Assembly (NCBI GenBank): GCA_035995885.1
Contig: DASYKC010000199.1
Location: forward strand, 1-64,000
Direction: 5' to 3'
Length of the DNA: 64,000 nt
Origin: Schlegelella_A sp035995885
Lineage (GTDB): Bacteria; Pseudomonadota; Gammaproteobacteria; Burkholderiales; Burkholderiaceae_C
Position numbers and translations under genes: made by a program. This document shows positions 41,615 through 50,469 of the stretch, piece by piece. The first letter of the stretch is position 1, and every line of letters starts with the position of its first letter. Under the pieces are notes generated by a model, which saw nothing but the letters and a program-made list of their open reading frames with translations, did not search any database and had not been told where the DNA came from.

Positions 41615-41793
41615 GCCGCGAACGGAAGCGGGTGACGACAAGTTCGCCGCCTCCTACGAGCCCGCCGTGATGAGCCTGTTTAAAAGCGAGCTGGGACGCG
41701 TCTCGAAACTCTGACTTTCATCCGTCGCGAACGAAGCCGGTCGACCTGAGGGCAGAATCGGACGTCCTAGCTTCACGCAGTGGAGACGCCACA

Positions 41794-42069
41794 GTGGCTA
41801 CCGTCCTCGACACGGAACTCAAGCGGCAGGTCACGGTCGACGGCGTGGATTACACCGTTGCTGTCGGTCCTGAAGGCATTCGGTTGACTGGCAAGGGCAA
41901 GAGAAGGCCCGAAGTCGAGCTGCGCTGGCGTGATCTCTTGAGCGGCGAAGCCGCCATGGCCGTGGCCCTGAACGCTTCCCTCGCGAAGCGGCAGGCAGCC
42001 GTCCCGCCGGAAACCGAACAGTCGCCCGATCGAACGAGCAAGCCTGCGCTGAAGAAGCCGGCGCGCTAG
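41794..42069 (+). CDS. Small hypothetical protein
   Basis: A GTG start at 41794 with GGAGAC 7 bp upstream gives 91 residues. The first 60 form a plausible beta-rich fold (ELKRQVTVDGVDYTVAVGPE, GIRLTGKGKRRPEVELRWRD); the rest is a polar tail ending KPALKKPAR. The WRDLLSGE segment recalls small proteins of unknown function in Burkholderiales, but I cannot name a family. Confidence 0.5.
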   Translation: MATVLDTELKRQVTVDGVDYTVAVGPEGIRLTGKGKRRPEVELRWRDLLSGEAAMAVALNASLAKRQAAVPPETEQSPDRTSKPALKKPAR

Positions 42070-42150
42070 GCCGTCCGACCGAGTCTCGCGTCGTCTCGGC
42101 ATCGGCAGGTGCGAAGACGGGCATAGTTGCGGCTGCATCCCGGAGAAGCC

Positions 42151-42795
42151 ATGTCCCCTCGAACTCTTCGCCAAATGGCGGGGCTGAAGGCTCCGCAAAG
42201 CCTGGCCGCCGGCAAGACTGCGCTCGTGCTCGTCGACTTCCAGGGCGACTACTTCGACCCCGCGAAGCTGCCGATTCCGGGCGGCCCTGCCGCCGCGGGC
42301 CAAGCGGCGCGGCTGATCGCGGCGTTCGACGCCGCCGGAGCGAAGGTCGTTCACGTGCGGCACCTGGCCGGCAGCCCGGCCGCGCCGCTGTTCGCTCCGG
42401 GATCGCCCGGGGCCGAAATCGTCGCCGCGGTCCGGCCGAAGGCCGGGCACGAGGTCATGTCGAAAGGACTGCCGAGCAGCTTCGTCAACACCGAGCTCGA
42501 CACCCGGCTGCGTTCGGCGGGGATCGACACGGTCGTCGTCGCCGGCCTGATGACGCACATGTGCGTCGACGCGACGGCGCGCGATGCGATGTCGCGCGGC
42601 TACAAGGTCATCATCGCAGCCGACGCCTGCGCCACACGCGACCTGCCGGGACCCGACGGCGGCGAGGCCATCGCCGCCGACACGATCCACCGCGCGACCC
42701 TCGCGGCCTTGGCCGACCGCTTCGCCGACGTGATGCGCGCCGAAGAGCTCGCGTCGATGTTCGCGCCCGTCCCGAGCGGCGCCGCTTCGGCCTGA
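42151..42795 (+). CDS. Isochorismatase-family cysteine hydrolase
   Basis: The ATG at 42151 has GGAGAAGCC just upstream. The 214-residue product has the catalytic triad of the family: Asp29 in LVLVDFQGDYF, Lys105 in EVMSKGLPSSF and Cys138 in LMTHMCVDATARDA, with the cis-peptide region VVVAGLMTH before it. Members hydrolyse amides such as nicotinamide, N-carbamoyl compounds or biuret, or isochorismate. Nothing in the motifs or in the neighbouring acetyltransferase gene fixes the substrate. Confidence 0.9.
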   Translation: MSPRTLRQMAGLKAPQSLAAGKTALVLVDFQGDYFDPAKLPIPGGPAAAGQAARLIAAFDAAGAKVVHVRHLAGSPAAPLFAPGSPGAEIVAAVRPKAGHEVMSKGLPSSFVNTELDTRLRSAGIDTVVVAGLMTHMCVDATARDAMSRGYKVIIAADACATRDLPGPDGGEAIAADTIHRATLAALADRFADVMRAEELASMFAPVPSGAASA

Positions 42796-42812
42796 GACGA
42801 CCCATCGACTGG

Positions 42813-43361
42813 ATGTCGACGATGACGAGCGGCCTCGCCCCTTCGCGCCACGTTGATCCGGCCGTTCGGCCCGCGGCCGCGGCGGACGTCGCTGAAGCGC
42901 TCGCCTGCGTCGTCGACGCATTCAGCCCCTACATCGAGCGAATGGGGAAACCTCCGGGACCCATGCTCCTGGACTACCCCGCCCTCGTCGATGCGGGTTG
43001 CGTGTGGGTGGCAGAGCGGGGCGGGCGGATCGAAGGCGTCCTCGTGCAGTACGAGACGGCCGACGGGTTCTACGTCGATACGGTCGCTTCCAGCGCGCGG
43101 GCACGAGGGACCGGCGTCGGTCGGGCGCTGCTCGAGCTCGCCGAACGCGAGGCCGCTCGGCGCGGCTTTGCCTCGGTCTACCTCTGCACGAACTCGAAGA
43201 TGACGGAGAACCAGGTTTTCTATCCGAAGATCGGCTACGTCGAGTACGACCGCAGGAACGAGGCGGGCTACGACCGCGTGTTCTACCGCAAGAGCTTGCC
43301 GGCCCCTTCGTCAAGCGGGCGGGCGGATCACATGGCCGTTCCGACGGCCAGACAAGCCTGA
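42813..43361 (+). CDS. GNAT-family N-acetyltransferase
   Basis: The ATG at 42813 lies 17 bp after the isochorismatase-like gene. The 182-residue product has the GNAT fold: VRPAAAADVAEALACVVDAF, then VDTVASSARARGTGVGRALL with the acetyl-CoA pyrophosphate loop (RGTGVG), and ASVYLCTNSKMTENQVFYP, then GYVEYDRRNEAGYDRVFY. The acceptor is unknown. Its 3' end overlaps the convergent LysR gene by about 34 bp. Confidence 0.88.
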   Translation: MSTMTSGLAPSRHVDPAVRPAAAADVAEALACVVDAFSPYIERMGKPPGPMLLDYPALVDAGCVWVAERGGRIEGVLVQYETADGFYVDTVASSARARGTGVGRALLELAEREAARRGFASVYLCTNSKMTENQVFYPKIGYVEYDRRNEAGYDRVFYRKSLPAPSSSGRADHMAVPTARQA

Positions 43362-44236
43362 ACGAAGGTCTCGGCGATTCGCCCCGGCGGCCGCTCGCGA
43401 GGAACGACGATCGAGAGCGCGCGCGGCGACTTCGGAAGCGACGTGCGGACCTCGACCAGCCAGCCTCCGGCGAACGCCTCGGCGACGGCGTGCCGGGAGA
43501 GACAGCCGATGCCGACGCCCGCGGCGACGACCCGCTTGACGGCCTCGCTGCTGCCGAGCTCGAGCTCGATGCGCATGTGGGCCACGCGCTCGAGAAGGAG
43601 CCGATCGCTCGCTTCTCGGGTGCCGGAGCCCGGCTCGCGAAGGACCCAACTCGCGCCGGCGAGCTCGTTGAAGCCCACCTTGCGTCCTGCGAGCTCGTGC
43701 GAGGGCGCGGCGAAAATCACGAGCTCGTCGGAGAGCCAGCGGCGGACGATGACGTCGGGGTGCCTCTGCCGGCCTTCGATGAAGCCGATGTCGACGTCGA
43801 ACGCGGCGACGGCCTCGATGACCTCGCTGGTATTGCCGATGACGACCCTGGCGCCGCTCTCGGGATGGTCCTGTTTCCAGCCGGCGAGCACGCGCGGCAG
43901 CAGGTATTCGCCGATCGTGAAGCTCGAGCCGATGCGCAGCGGCGCTTCGCGGTCGCTCGACATGCGCGCCTGAAGATCACCGGCCTGGCTGAGAAGCGAC
44001 TCGGTCGTCTGCAGCATCGCGCGACCGTGTTCGTTGAGCAGCAGGCGTCGGCCGACGCGATCGAACAGGGGCTTGCCGACAGCCGCCTCGAGCGAAGCGA
44101 TCGCGGCGCTCGACGCCGATTGCGACCGGGCGACACGATCCGCCGCGGCGCGGGTCGAACCCGTGCGCGCCGTCGCCACGAAGACCTCGAGCTGACGCAG
44201 CGTCAGGCGCAGTCGCTGATCGATTCTTTCGCTCAT
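43328..44236 (-). CDS. LysR-family transcriptional regulator (CysB/CbbR-like group)
   Basis: The ATG at 44236 gives 302 residues. The winged HTH is at about 10-70 (LTLRQLEVFVATARTGSTRA, SQSASSAAIASLEAAVGKPLF). The effector domain covers about 90-300 (LRIGSSFTIGEYLLPRVLAG, GFIEGRQRHPDVIVRRWL). The LRIGSSFTIGEY motif is typical of the YeiE/CbbR/CysL branch, which in several bacteria governs sulfite reduction or related genes. It is divergent to the sulfite dehydrogenase-like operon with about 55 bp between starts, so it is the natural regulator of that operon. Confidence 0.9.
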   Translation of the reverse strand: MSERIDQRLRLTLRQLEVFVATARTGSTRAAADRVARSQSASSAAIASLEAAVGKPLFDRVGRRLLLNEHGRAMLQTTESLLSQAGDLQARMSSDREAPLRIGSSFTIGEYLLPRVLAGWKQDHPESGARVVIGNTSEVIEAVAAFDVDIGFIEGRQRHPDVIVRRWLSDELVIFAAPSHELAGRKVGFNELAGASWVLREPGSGTREASDRLLLERVAHMRIELELGSSEAVKRVVAAGVGIGCLSRHAVAEAFAGGWLVEVRTSLPKSPRALSIVVPRERPPGRIAETFVQACLAVGTAM

Positions 44237-44292
44237 GTCGAGCAAGATTACCCGCTTTTGTGATCAGTCGGATCGCCCTACCATCGCTCACC

Positions 44293-47253
44293 ATGTCGAT
44301 GCACACGGGACCCAGGACCAGCCTCTTCCGGCTTTTTTCTCGCGCGCCCGTGCATGACCCGATCGCGCCGCCGGTGCCGGGCGCAAAGGTCGAGGTGAAG
44401 ACGACCACCTGCTACATGTGCGCCTGCCGGTGCGGCATCCGGGTGCACTTGCGCGACGGCGAGCTGCGCTACATCGACGGCAATCCCGATCACCCGCTCA
44501 ACAAGGGCGTGATCTGCGCCAAGGGCGCCTCGGGGATCATGAAGCAGGTGTCACCGGCGCGCCTGACCCGGCCGCTGCTGCGCAAGGCCGGCAGCGAGCG
44601 CGGCGCGGGCGAGTTCGAACCGATCTCGTGGGAGCAAACGTTCCGGATCCTCGAAGATCGCCTTGCGAAGATCCGCGCCACCGACCCGAAGAAGTTTGCG
44701 CTGTTCACCGGCCGCGATCAGATGCAGGCGCTGACCGGCCTCTTCGCAAAGAACTTCGGCACGCCCAACTACGCGGCCCACGGCGGCTTCTGCTCGGTCA
44801 ACATGGCGGCCGGCATGATCTACACGATCGGCGGCAGCTTCTGGGAATTCGGCGGGCCCGACCTGGAGCGCGCCAGACTGTTCGTGATGATCGGCACCGC
44901 CGAAGACCATCACTCGAACCCGCTCAAGATGGCGCTGGGCAAGTTCAAGCGCGGCGGCGGCCGGTTCATCTCGATCAACCCGGTCCGTACCGGCTACTCG
45001 GCGATCGCCGACGAGTGGATTCCGATCAAGCCGGGAACCGACGGCGCGCTCTTCATGGCGCTGCTGCAGGTCCTGATCGCCGAGGACCTCGTCGACCACG
45101 CGTTCCTCAAGCGCTACACGAATGCGCCGCAGCTCGTCGTGCTCGAGACCGGTTGCGCGCGCGAGGGCATGTTCGCGCACGATCCCGATCCGGCCAAGGG
45201 ACCCCCGGGCGACGGCCGCGAGCCGCACAACAAGCTGGTCTACGACACGGTGACCAAGACGATCGTGGCGGCCTATCCCGAGGGCATCGCCGACGGTCGC
45301 GACCCCGCGCTCGAAGGCCACTACGCACTGGCGGACGGGACGAAGGTGGCACCGTCGTTCCAGTTGCTGCGCGAGCGCGTCGCCGCCTGCACGCCGGAGT
45401 GGGCGGCGGCGATCACCGGCATTCCGGCCGACCGCATCGTCCGGCTGGCGCGCGAGATGGGCGAGACGGCGCTGCGCCGCGCCTTCGAGCTGCCCATCGC
45501 GTGGACCGATGCCTGGGGCAAGCGGCACGAGACGACGCAGGCGCGACCCGTGGCGTTCCATGCGATGCGAGGCCTTGCCGCGCATTCCAACGGCTTCCAG
45601 ACGGTCCGCGCGCTGGCCGTGCTGATGAGCGTCCTCGGCACGATCGACGCGCCCGGCGGCTTCCGTCACAAGGCGCCGTACCCGCGCCACATCGTGCCGA
45701 ACTTCCGCGCCTTCAACGCACCGGAGATGCTGAAGCCGAACACGCCCTTGAACGCGGCGCCGCTCGGCTTCCCGGCCAACCCGGACGAGCTCGCGGTCCT
45801 CCCGGACGGCTCGCCGATGCGCATCGATCACGCCTTCTCGTGGGAGAACCCCCTCTCGGCGCACGGCCTGATGCACACGGTGATCACGAACGCGACCCGC
45901 GGCGATCCCTATCGCCTCGACACGCTGCTGATCTTCATGGCCAACATGGCCTGGAACTCGACCATGAACACCATGGCCGTGCGCGAGATGCTGAACGCGA
46001 AGAACGCCGACGGCGACTACCAGATCCCGTTTCTCGTCGTCTGCGACGCGTTCCAGAGCGAGATGGTCGCATTCGCCGATCTGGTCCTGCCCGACACGAC
46101 CTACCTCGAGCGTCATGACGTGATGAGCATGCTCGACCGTCCGATCTCCGAGTTCGAAGGGCCGTGCGACTCGGTGCGGGTACCGGTCGTCGCGCCGACC
46201 GGCGAGTGCAAGCCGTTCCAGGAGGTGATCGTCGAGCTCGCCTCGCGCCTCAAGCTGCCGGCCTTCACGACGGCGGAAGGCGGACGCAAGTTCAAGGACT
46301 ATCCGGATTTCGTCGTCAACTTCGAGTCGGCGCCGGGTGTCGGCTTTCTGATGGGCTGGCGCGGCAAGGACGGCACCGAGCACCTGCGCGGCGCACCCAA
46401 TCCGAAGCAGTGGGAGATGTACGCCGCGAACAACTGCGTTTTCCAGTACCACCTGCCGGAGTCGATGCACTTCATGCGCAACTGGAACCGCGAGTACCTC
46501 GATTTCGCGAAGGAGAAGGGCTGGCGCCAGAAGAACGACGTGATCCAGCTCGCCCTCTACTCGGACACGCTGCAGAGCTTTCGCCTGGCGGCACAAGGCA
46601 AGACGCCGGGTCGCCAGCCGCCCGAGCATCTGCGCGAGCGCATCGATACCTACTTCGATCCGCTGCCTTTCTGGTATCCGCCGCTCGAGGACGCGGCGAC
46701 CGACACCGACGCCTACCCGTTGAACGCGATCACGCAGCGGCCGATGGCGATGTATCACTCCTGGGATTCGCAGAACGCCTGGCTGAGGCAGATCCACAGC
46801 CACAACTACCTTCACGTCAATCCCATCGTCGCGCAGCAGGCCGGCGTCGCCGACGGCGGCTGGTGCTGGGTCGAAAGCCAATGGGGCAGGGTGCGCTGCA
46901 TGCTGCGCTACAGCGAGGCGGTCGAGCCCGGCACCGTCTGGACCTGGAACGCGATCGGCAAGGCCGACGGCGCCTGGCAGCTCGCACCGGGCGCCGATGA
47001 ATCGAGGAAGGGTTTCCTGCTCAACCACCTCATCTCCGACGAGCTGCCGCAGGGACCCGGCCGGACGATCAGCAACTCGGATCCGGTCACCGGCCAGGCG
47101 GGCTGGTACGACGTGCGCGTGCGCATCCGACCCGCCGAACCTGAAGCGCCCGAAATGACTTCGCCGCAAATCCCCGCCACGTCCGGGACTCCCGGCGTCC
47201 TCGGCGTGCGCGCGAGACCGCTCGCCTATTTCGCCGGCAAGGAGCGGTCATGA
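44293..47253 (+). CDS. soeA: Molybdopterin oxidoreductase catalytic subunit, SoeA-like (sulfite dehydrogenase)
   Basis: The ATG at 44293 gives 986 residues. There is no Tat signal, so it should act in the cytoplasm. The N-terminal [4Fe-4S] site is CYMCACRCG plus GVICAKG (Cys40, 43, 47, 75). Then come the bis-MGD domains: FTGRDQMQALTGLFAKNFG, FVMIGTAEDHHSNPLKMALG and the C-terminal cofactor domain (WDSQNAWLRQIHSHNYLHVN, GGWCWVESQWGRV). Size, motifs and the B and C subunits fit the SoeABC membrane-bound sulfite:quinone oxidoreductase that oxidises sulfite to sulfate in the cytoplasm. Other DMSO reductase-family roles, such as polysulfide or tetrathionate reduction, are less likely but not excluded. 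Confidence 0.82.
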   Translation: MSMHTGPRTSLFRLFSRAPVHDPIAPPVPGAKVEVKTTTCYMCACRCGIRVHLRDGELRYIDGNPDHPLNKGVICAKGASGIMKQVSPARLTRPLLRKAGSERGAGEFEPISWEQTFRILEDRLAKIRATDPKKFALFTGRDQMQALTGLFAKNFGTPNYAAHGGFCSVNMAAGMIYTIGGSFWEFGGPDLERARLFVMIGTAEDHHSNPLKMALGKFKRGGGRFISINPVRTGYSAIADEWIPIKPGTDGALFMALLQVLIAEDLVDHAFLKRYTNAPQLVVLETGCAREGMFAHDPDPAKGPPGDGREPHNKLVYDTVTKTIVAAYPEGIADGRDPALEGHYALADGTKVAPSFQLLRERVAACTPEWAAAITGIPADRIVRLAREMGETALRRAFELPIAWTDAWGKRHETTQARPVAFHAMRGLAAHSNGFQTVRALAVLMSVLGTIDAPGGFRHKAPYPRHIVPNFRAFNAPEMLKPNTPLNAAPLGFPANPDELAVLPDGSPMRIDHAFSWENPLSAHGLMHTVITNATRGDPYRLDTLLIFMANMAWNSTMNTMAVREMLNAKNADGDYQIPFLVVCDAFQSEMVAFADLVLPDTTYLERHDVMSMLDRPISEFEGPCDSVRVPVVAPTGECKPFQEVIVELASRLKLPAFTTAEGGRKFKDYPDFVVNFESAPGVGFLMGWRGKDGTEHLRGAPNPKQWEMYAANNCVFQYHLPESMHFMRNWNREYLDFAKEKGWRQKNDVIQLALYSDTLQSFRLAAQGKTPGRQPPEHLRERIDTYFDPLPFWYPPLEDAATDTDAYPLNAITQRPMAMYHSWDSQNAWLRQIHSHNYLHVNPIVAQQAGVADGGWCWVESQWGRVRCMLRYSEAVEPGTVWTWNAIGKADGAWQLAPGADESRKGFLLNHLISDELPQGPGRTISNSDPVTGQAGWYDVRVRIRPAEPEAPEMTSPQIPATSGTPGVLGVRARPLAYFAGKERS

Positions 47254-47981
47254 TCGACTGGCTGAAGGGCATGCTGCAATCGAATGCGTTGCCGGCGGCG
47301 CCGGCTCCGACACTCGCCAAGCAACTGGCGCTGGTCATCGACCTGAACGTCTGTGTCGGTTGCCACGCCTGCGTGACCTCATGCAAGGAATGGAACACGT
47401 CGGGCGCCGCGGGTCCGCTGGTGGACGAGCACGCCTATGGGGCGAACCCGACCGGCACCTTCTTCAACCGCGTGCAGACCTACGAGGCCGGATCGTTCCC
47501 GGACACCGAGACGATCCACTTTCCGAAAAGCTGCCTCCATTGCGAGGACCCTCCCTGCGTGCCGGTCTGTCCCACGGGGGCGAGCTACAAGCGGGCAGAG
47601 GACGGCATCGTTCTGGTCGACTACGACAAGTGCATCGGCTGCAAGTACTGCGCCTGGGCCTGCCCGTACGGCGCCCGCGAGATCGACGAAGAGCGCCAGG
47701 TGATGACCAAGTGCACGCTGTGCGTCGATCGCATCTACGACGACGGGCTTTCGGCGCGCGACCGTCAGCCCGCCTGCGTCAAGGCCTGCCCGACCGGCGC
47801 ACGTCTCTTCGGTGACGTGAAGGACCCGGATTCCGAAGTTTCGAAGGCGATCCGGGAGCGCGGCGGCTACTCGCTGATGCCGGAATGGGACACGAAGCCC
47901 GCCAACCAGTACTTGCCGCGCCGTCCGACCGTGGCAGTGGGCGCGACGACGCCGACGCCTTCGGTGCGCGACCTGTCGTGA
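47250..47981 (+). CDS. soeB: Four-cluster iron-sulfur subunit, SoeB-like
   Basis: The start overlaps the soeA stop (ATGA). The 243-residue product carries four [4Fe-4S] cysteine groups: CVGCHACVTSCKEWN, then CLHCEDPPCVPVCPTG, CIGCKYCAWACPYG, and CTLCVDRI with CVKACPTG. This is the DmsB/PsrB/SoeB type of electron-transfer subunit linking the molybdenum site to the membrane anchor. There is no signal peptide, in agreement with a cytoplasmic complex. Confidence 0.92.
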   Translation: MIDWLKGMLQSNALPAAPAPTLAKQLALVIDLNVCVGCHACVTSCKEWNTSGAAGPLVDEHAYGANPTGTFFNRVQTYEAGSFPDTETIHFPKSCLHCEDPPCVPVCPTGASYKRAEDGIVLVDYDKCIGCKYCAWACPYGAREIDEERQVMTKCTLCVDRIYDDGLSARDRQPACVKACPTGARLFGDVKDPDSEVSKAIRERGGYSLMPEWDTKPANQYLPRRPTVAVGATTPTPSVRDLS

Positions 47982-47985
47982 CGCC

Positions 47986-48921
47986 ATGAATCCCGCATTT
48001 TCGGTCGTCGTCTTCACGGTGCTCGCCGGCGCCGCGCAAGGCCTTGTCGTCGCGCTTGCCTTGGCAGTCCTGGCCGGCGTCTCGATGTCGGCGCAATTCC
48101 TCTCGCGCGGTCTCCTCGTCGCGGTGGTGCTGCTTGTCCTGGGCCTCGGCGCTTCTTTCCTGCACCTCGGCAGGCCGGAGCGCGCCTGGCGCTCGGCCAT
48201 GATGTGGCGCACGTCGTGGCTGTCGCGCGAAGTCATCGCCTTGCCGGCGTTCATCGGCCTGGTCGCGCTTTGGTGGTGGGCGTCGCGCTTCATGGACGCC
48301 GATTTTCTGAAGCGCGCGTTGCTGCCCGGCGCGGCGCTCGCGCTCGCGGCTCTGCTTTGGTACTGCACGGCGATGATCTACGCCTGCCTGCGCTTCATCG
48401 AGGAGTGGGCGCACCCGCTCACGCTCGTGAACTTCGTCGCATTGGGACTGTCGTCAGGGTTCGTGCTTGCCAGCGCCCTCGCTGCCATTGCCGGTGAATC
48501 GACCATCCTGACGTGGAGTGGTCCGATCGCGATCGCGTTGACGCTCGTTGCATGGGTCACGCGCATGACGGCGCTGCGCCGCAATGCCGGCATCCGCCAT
48601 CGCTCGACCTTGCAGACGGCGACCGGGCTTCGCTCGCCGCGCCTCGTCCAGACCTCGATGGGCATGTCGGCCGGCTCCTTCAACACGCGCGAGTTCTTCC
48701 ACTGTGCCTCGCGGGTGGCGATGCAGCGCATTCGGCTCGCCGTGATCGGCCTGGCGTTCGTCGCGCCGCTGGCGGCGATGCTGATGGCGTGGCTGGACTC
48801 TTGGCCGGCGCTCTGGCTCGCCGCCTTCCTTCTCCAGGTGCCCGGGCTGATCGCCGATCGCTGGTATTTCTTCGCCCAGGCGAAGCACCCGCAAAACCTG
48901 TACTACCAGGTCGTGTCATGA
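47986..48921 (+). CDS. soeC: DmsC-type membrane anchor subunit, SoeC-like
   Basis: This starts 4 bp after soeB. The 311-residue product has eight hydrophobic segments of the DmsC type (AFSVVVFTVLAGAAQGLVVA, ALWWWASRFM, FVALGLSSGFVLASAL), with ASFLHLGRPERAWRSAMMWR in the loop that binds near the iron-sulfur subunit, and an end DRWYFFAQAKHPQNLYYQVV. DmsC-type anchors pass electrons to or from the quinone pool and do not bind heme. Confidence 0.88.
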   Translation: MNPAFSVVVFTVLAGAAQGLVVALALAVLAGVSMSAQFLSRGLLVAVVLLVLGLGASFLHLGRPERAWRSAMMWRTSWLSREVIALPAFIGLVALWWWASRFMDADFLKRALLPGAALALAALLWYCTAMIYACLRFIEEWAHPLTLVNFVALGLSSGFVLASALAAIAGESTILTWSGPIAIALTLVAWVTRMTALRRNAGIRHRSTLQTATGLRSPRLVQTSMGMSAGSFNTREFFHCASRVAMQRIRLAVIGLAFVAPLAAMLMAWLDSWPALWLAAFLLQVPGLIADRWYFFAQAKHPQNLYYQVVS

Positions 48922-49091
48922 ACGCGCGGGCTCGCCGCCGGCCCGATCGTTTGCCGCGGGCCGAAGACGTTGTTCGGGTTTTCACCGCCACTGAACGATC
49001 GGCGCTCGCTGAAAGATCAAGTGGCGGCGAGCGTTCCGCCGCTCCGCCAGAACTCGCGATGAATCACAAGCACAAGGAGACCCCGAAATGA
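48918..49091 (+). CDS. Possible 57-residue basic protein coupled to soeC and the MHS transporter
   Basis: A short ORF runs from an ATG that overlaps the soeC stop (ATGA at 48918-48921) to a TGA that overlaps the transporter ATG (49088-49091). The peptide is Arg-rich in its first half (MNARARRRPDRLPRAEDVV) and ends in MNHKHKETPK. It has no hydrophobic core and no family I know. The overlaps at both ends are the only argument that it is translated. The ribosome site for the transporter (AAGGAGA) lies inside it. Confidence 0.35.
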   Translation: MNARARRRPDRLPRAEDVVRVFTATERSALAERSSGGERSAAPPELAMNHKHKETPK

Positions 49092-50392
49092 ACAGTGACA
49101 AAGATGCGGCGCTCCGCAAGGTCGTCCTCGCGGCAGTCGTGGGAGCGACCATCGAGTGGTACGACTTCCTGCTCTACGGCGTCGTCGCGGGGATCGTGTT
49201 CAACAAGCTGTTCTTCCCGGCCGGCGACCCCGTCGTCGCGACGCTGCTGGCCTACTCGACCTTCGCGGCCGGCTTCGTCACCCGGCCGCTGGGCGGCCTC
49301 ATCTTCGGCCACTTCGGCGACAAGATCGGCAGAAAGAGCATGTTGATCATCACCCTGATGATCATGGGCATCTCCACCTTTCTCATCGGCCTGGTGCCGA
49401 CCTATGCGCAGATCGGCATCGGCGCGCCGCTGCTGCTCCTCCTGCTGCGCGTGTTCCAGGGCATCGGCCTCGGCGGCGAATGGGGCGGCGCGGTGCTAAT
49501 GGCCTACGAGTACGCGCCGCAGGGCAAGCGCGGCTACTACGCGTCGCTGCCGCAGATCGGCCTGGCGCTCGGCGTCTGCCTGGCGTCGGGCGTGGTGGCG
49601 CTGCTGTCGTCGGTGCTCACCGACGCGCAATTTCTCGCCTGGGGCTGGCGCGTCGCCTTCCTGATCTCCGGCGTGCTGGTCGGCGTCGGCCTGTACATCC
49701 GGCTGAACATCCAGGAAACGCCGGAGTTCATCGCCATTAAGGAACGCAACGCCGCCGCGAAGCTGCCGTTCATGGACCTGATCCGGCGCTATCCGGGGAA
49801 CGTGTTGAAGGGCATGGGCGCGCGCTACATCGACGGCGTGTTCTTCAACGTCTTCGCCGTCTTCGTGATCGGCTACCTCACGTCGACGATCAAGATCAGC
49901 CGCACCGATGCGCTGCTCGGGGTCATGGCGTCGGCGCTTCTGATGTGCTTCACGATTCCGTACTTCGGCGCGCTCTCCGATCGCATGAGCCGCACCAAGC
50001 TGTACGCCTGGGGCTCGATCATCACGGCGGCGGCGTCGTTCCCGGCGTTCTGGCTGATCACCCACAGCGCCGGCAACGTGCTGCTGATCTGGCTTGCGGT
50101 GGTCATCCCGTTCGGCATCTTCTACGCCGCCGTCTACGGGCCGGAGTCGGCGCTCTTCTGCGACCTCTTCGATGCCAAGGTGCGCTACTCCGGCATTTCC
50201 TTCGTCTACCAGTTCTCCGGCATCTTCGCCTCCGGCATCACGCCGATCATCGCGACGTCGCTGCTCAAATCGGGCGGCGGCGAGCCGTGGCAGATCTGCA
50301 TGTACGTGATGTTCGCCGGCCTGGTCTCGGCGGCAAGCGCGGCGGCCATCGGCTCGTCGGCGGCGAGACGAACCGAGCCGGCGCCGGCCTGA
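49088..50392 (+). CDS. MFS transporter of the metabolite:H+ symporter (MHS) family
   Basis: The ATG at 49088 has AAGGAGACC upstream. The 434-residue product has 12 hydrophobic segments and MHS signatures: GATIEWYDFLLYGVVAGIVF in helix 1, FAAGFVTRPLGGLIFGHFGD in the loop 2-3 region, and RVFQGIGLGGEWGGAVLMA. The family takes up shikimate, alpha-ketoglutarate, proline/betaine and similar acids with protons. It is in the same transcript as soeABC, so its cargo may be a sulfonate or an organic acid that yields sulfite; this is inference. Confidence 0.88.
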   Translation: MNSDKDAALRKVVLAAVVGATIEWYDFLLYGVVAGIVFNKLFFPAGDPVVATLLAYSTFAAGFVTRPLGGLIFGHFGDKIGRKSMLIITLMIMGISTFLIGLVPTYAQIGIGAPLLLLLLRVFQGIGLGGEWGGAVLMAYEYAPQGKRGYYASLPQIGLALGVCLASGVVALLSSVLTDAQFLAWGWRVAFLISGVLVGVGLYIRLNIQETPEFIAIKERNAAAKLPFMDLIRRYPGNVLKGMGARYIDGVFFNVFAVFVIGYLTSTIKISRTDALLGVMASALLMCFTIPYFGALSDRMSRTKLYAWGSIITAAASFPAFWLITHSAGNVLLIWLAVVIPFGIFYAAVYGPESALFCDLFDAKVRYSGISFVYQFSGIFASGITPIIATSLLKSGGGEPWQICMYVMFAGLVSAASAAAIGSSAARRTEPAPA

Positions 50393-50424
50393 CTGCCGAC
50401 GACTCGGTCGATGTGAACGGGATC

Positions 50425-50456
50425 ACGGGGCGCCGCTGACGCGCCCCGTCTTTTCT
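50425..50456. terminator. Rho-independent terminator between convergent genes
   Basis: Stem ACGGGGCGC (50425-50433) pairs perfectly with GCGCCCCGT (50441-50449) around a 7-base loop, followed by CTTTTCT. It ends the soeABC/MHS transcript. On the other strand there is no clean U-run, so termination of the Bug gene from the right is less certain. Confidence 0.8.
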
Positions 50457-50469
50457 CCCCGCGGTGCGC

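Noticed and set aside
44551..47169. Minus-strand ORF of 872 codons opposite the SoeA-like gene
   Set aside because: Arg/Val/Asp/His-rich shadow typical of GC-rich antisense frames; no domain, and soeA is clearly the gene.
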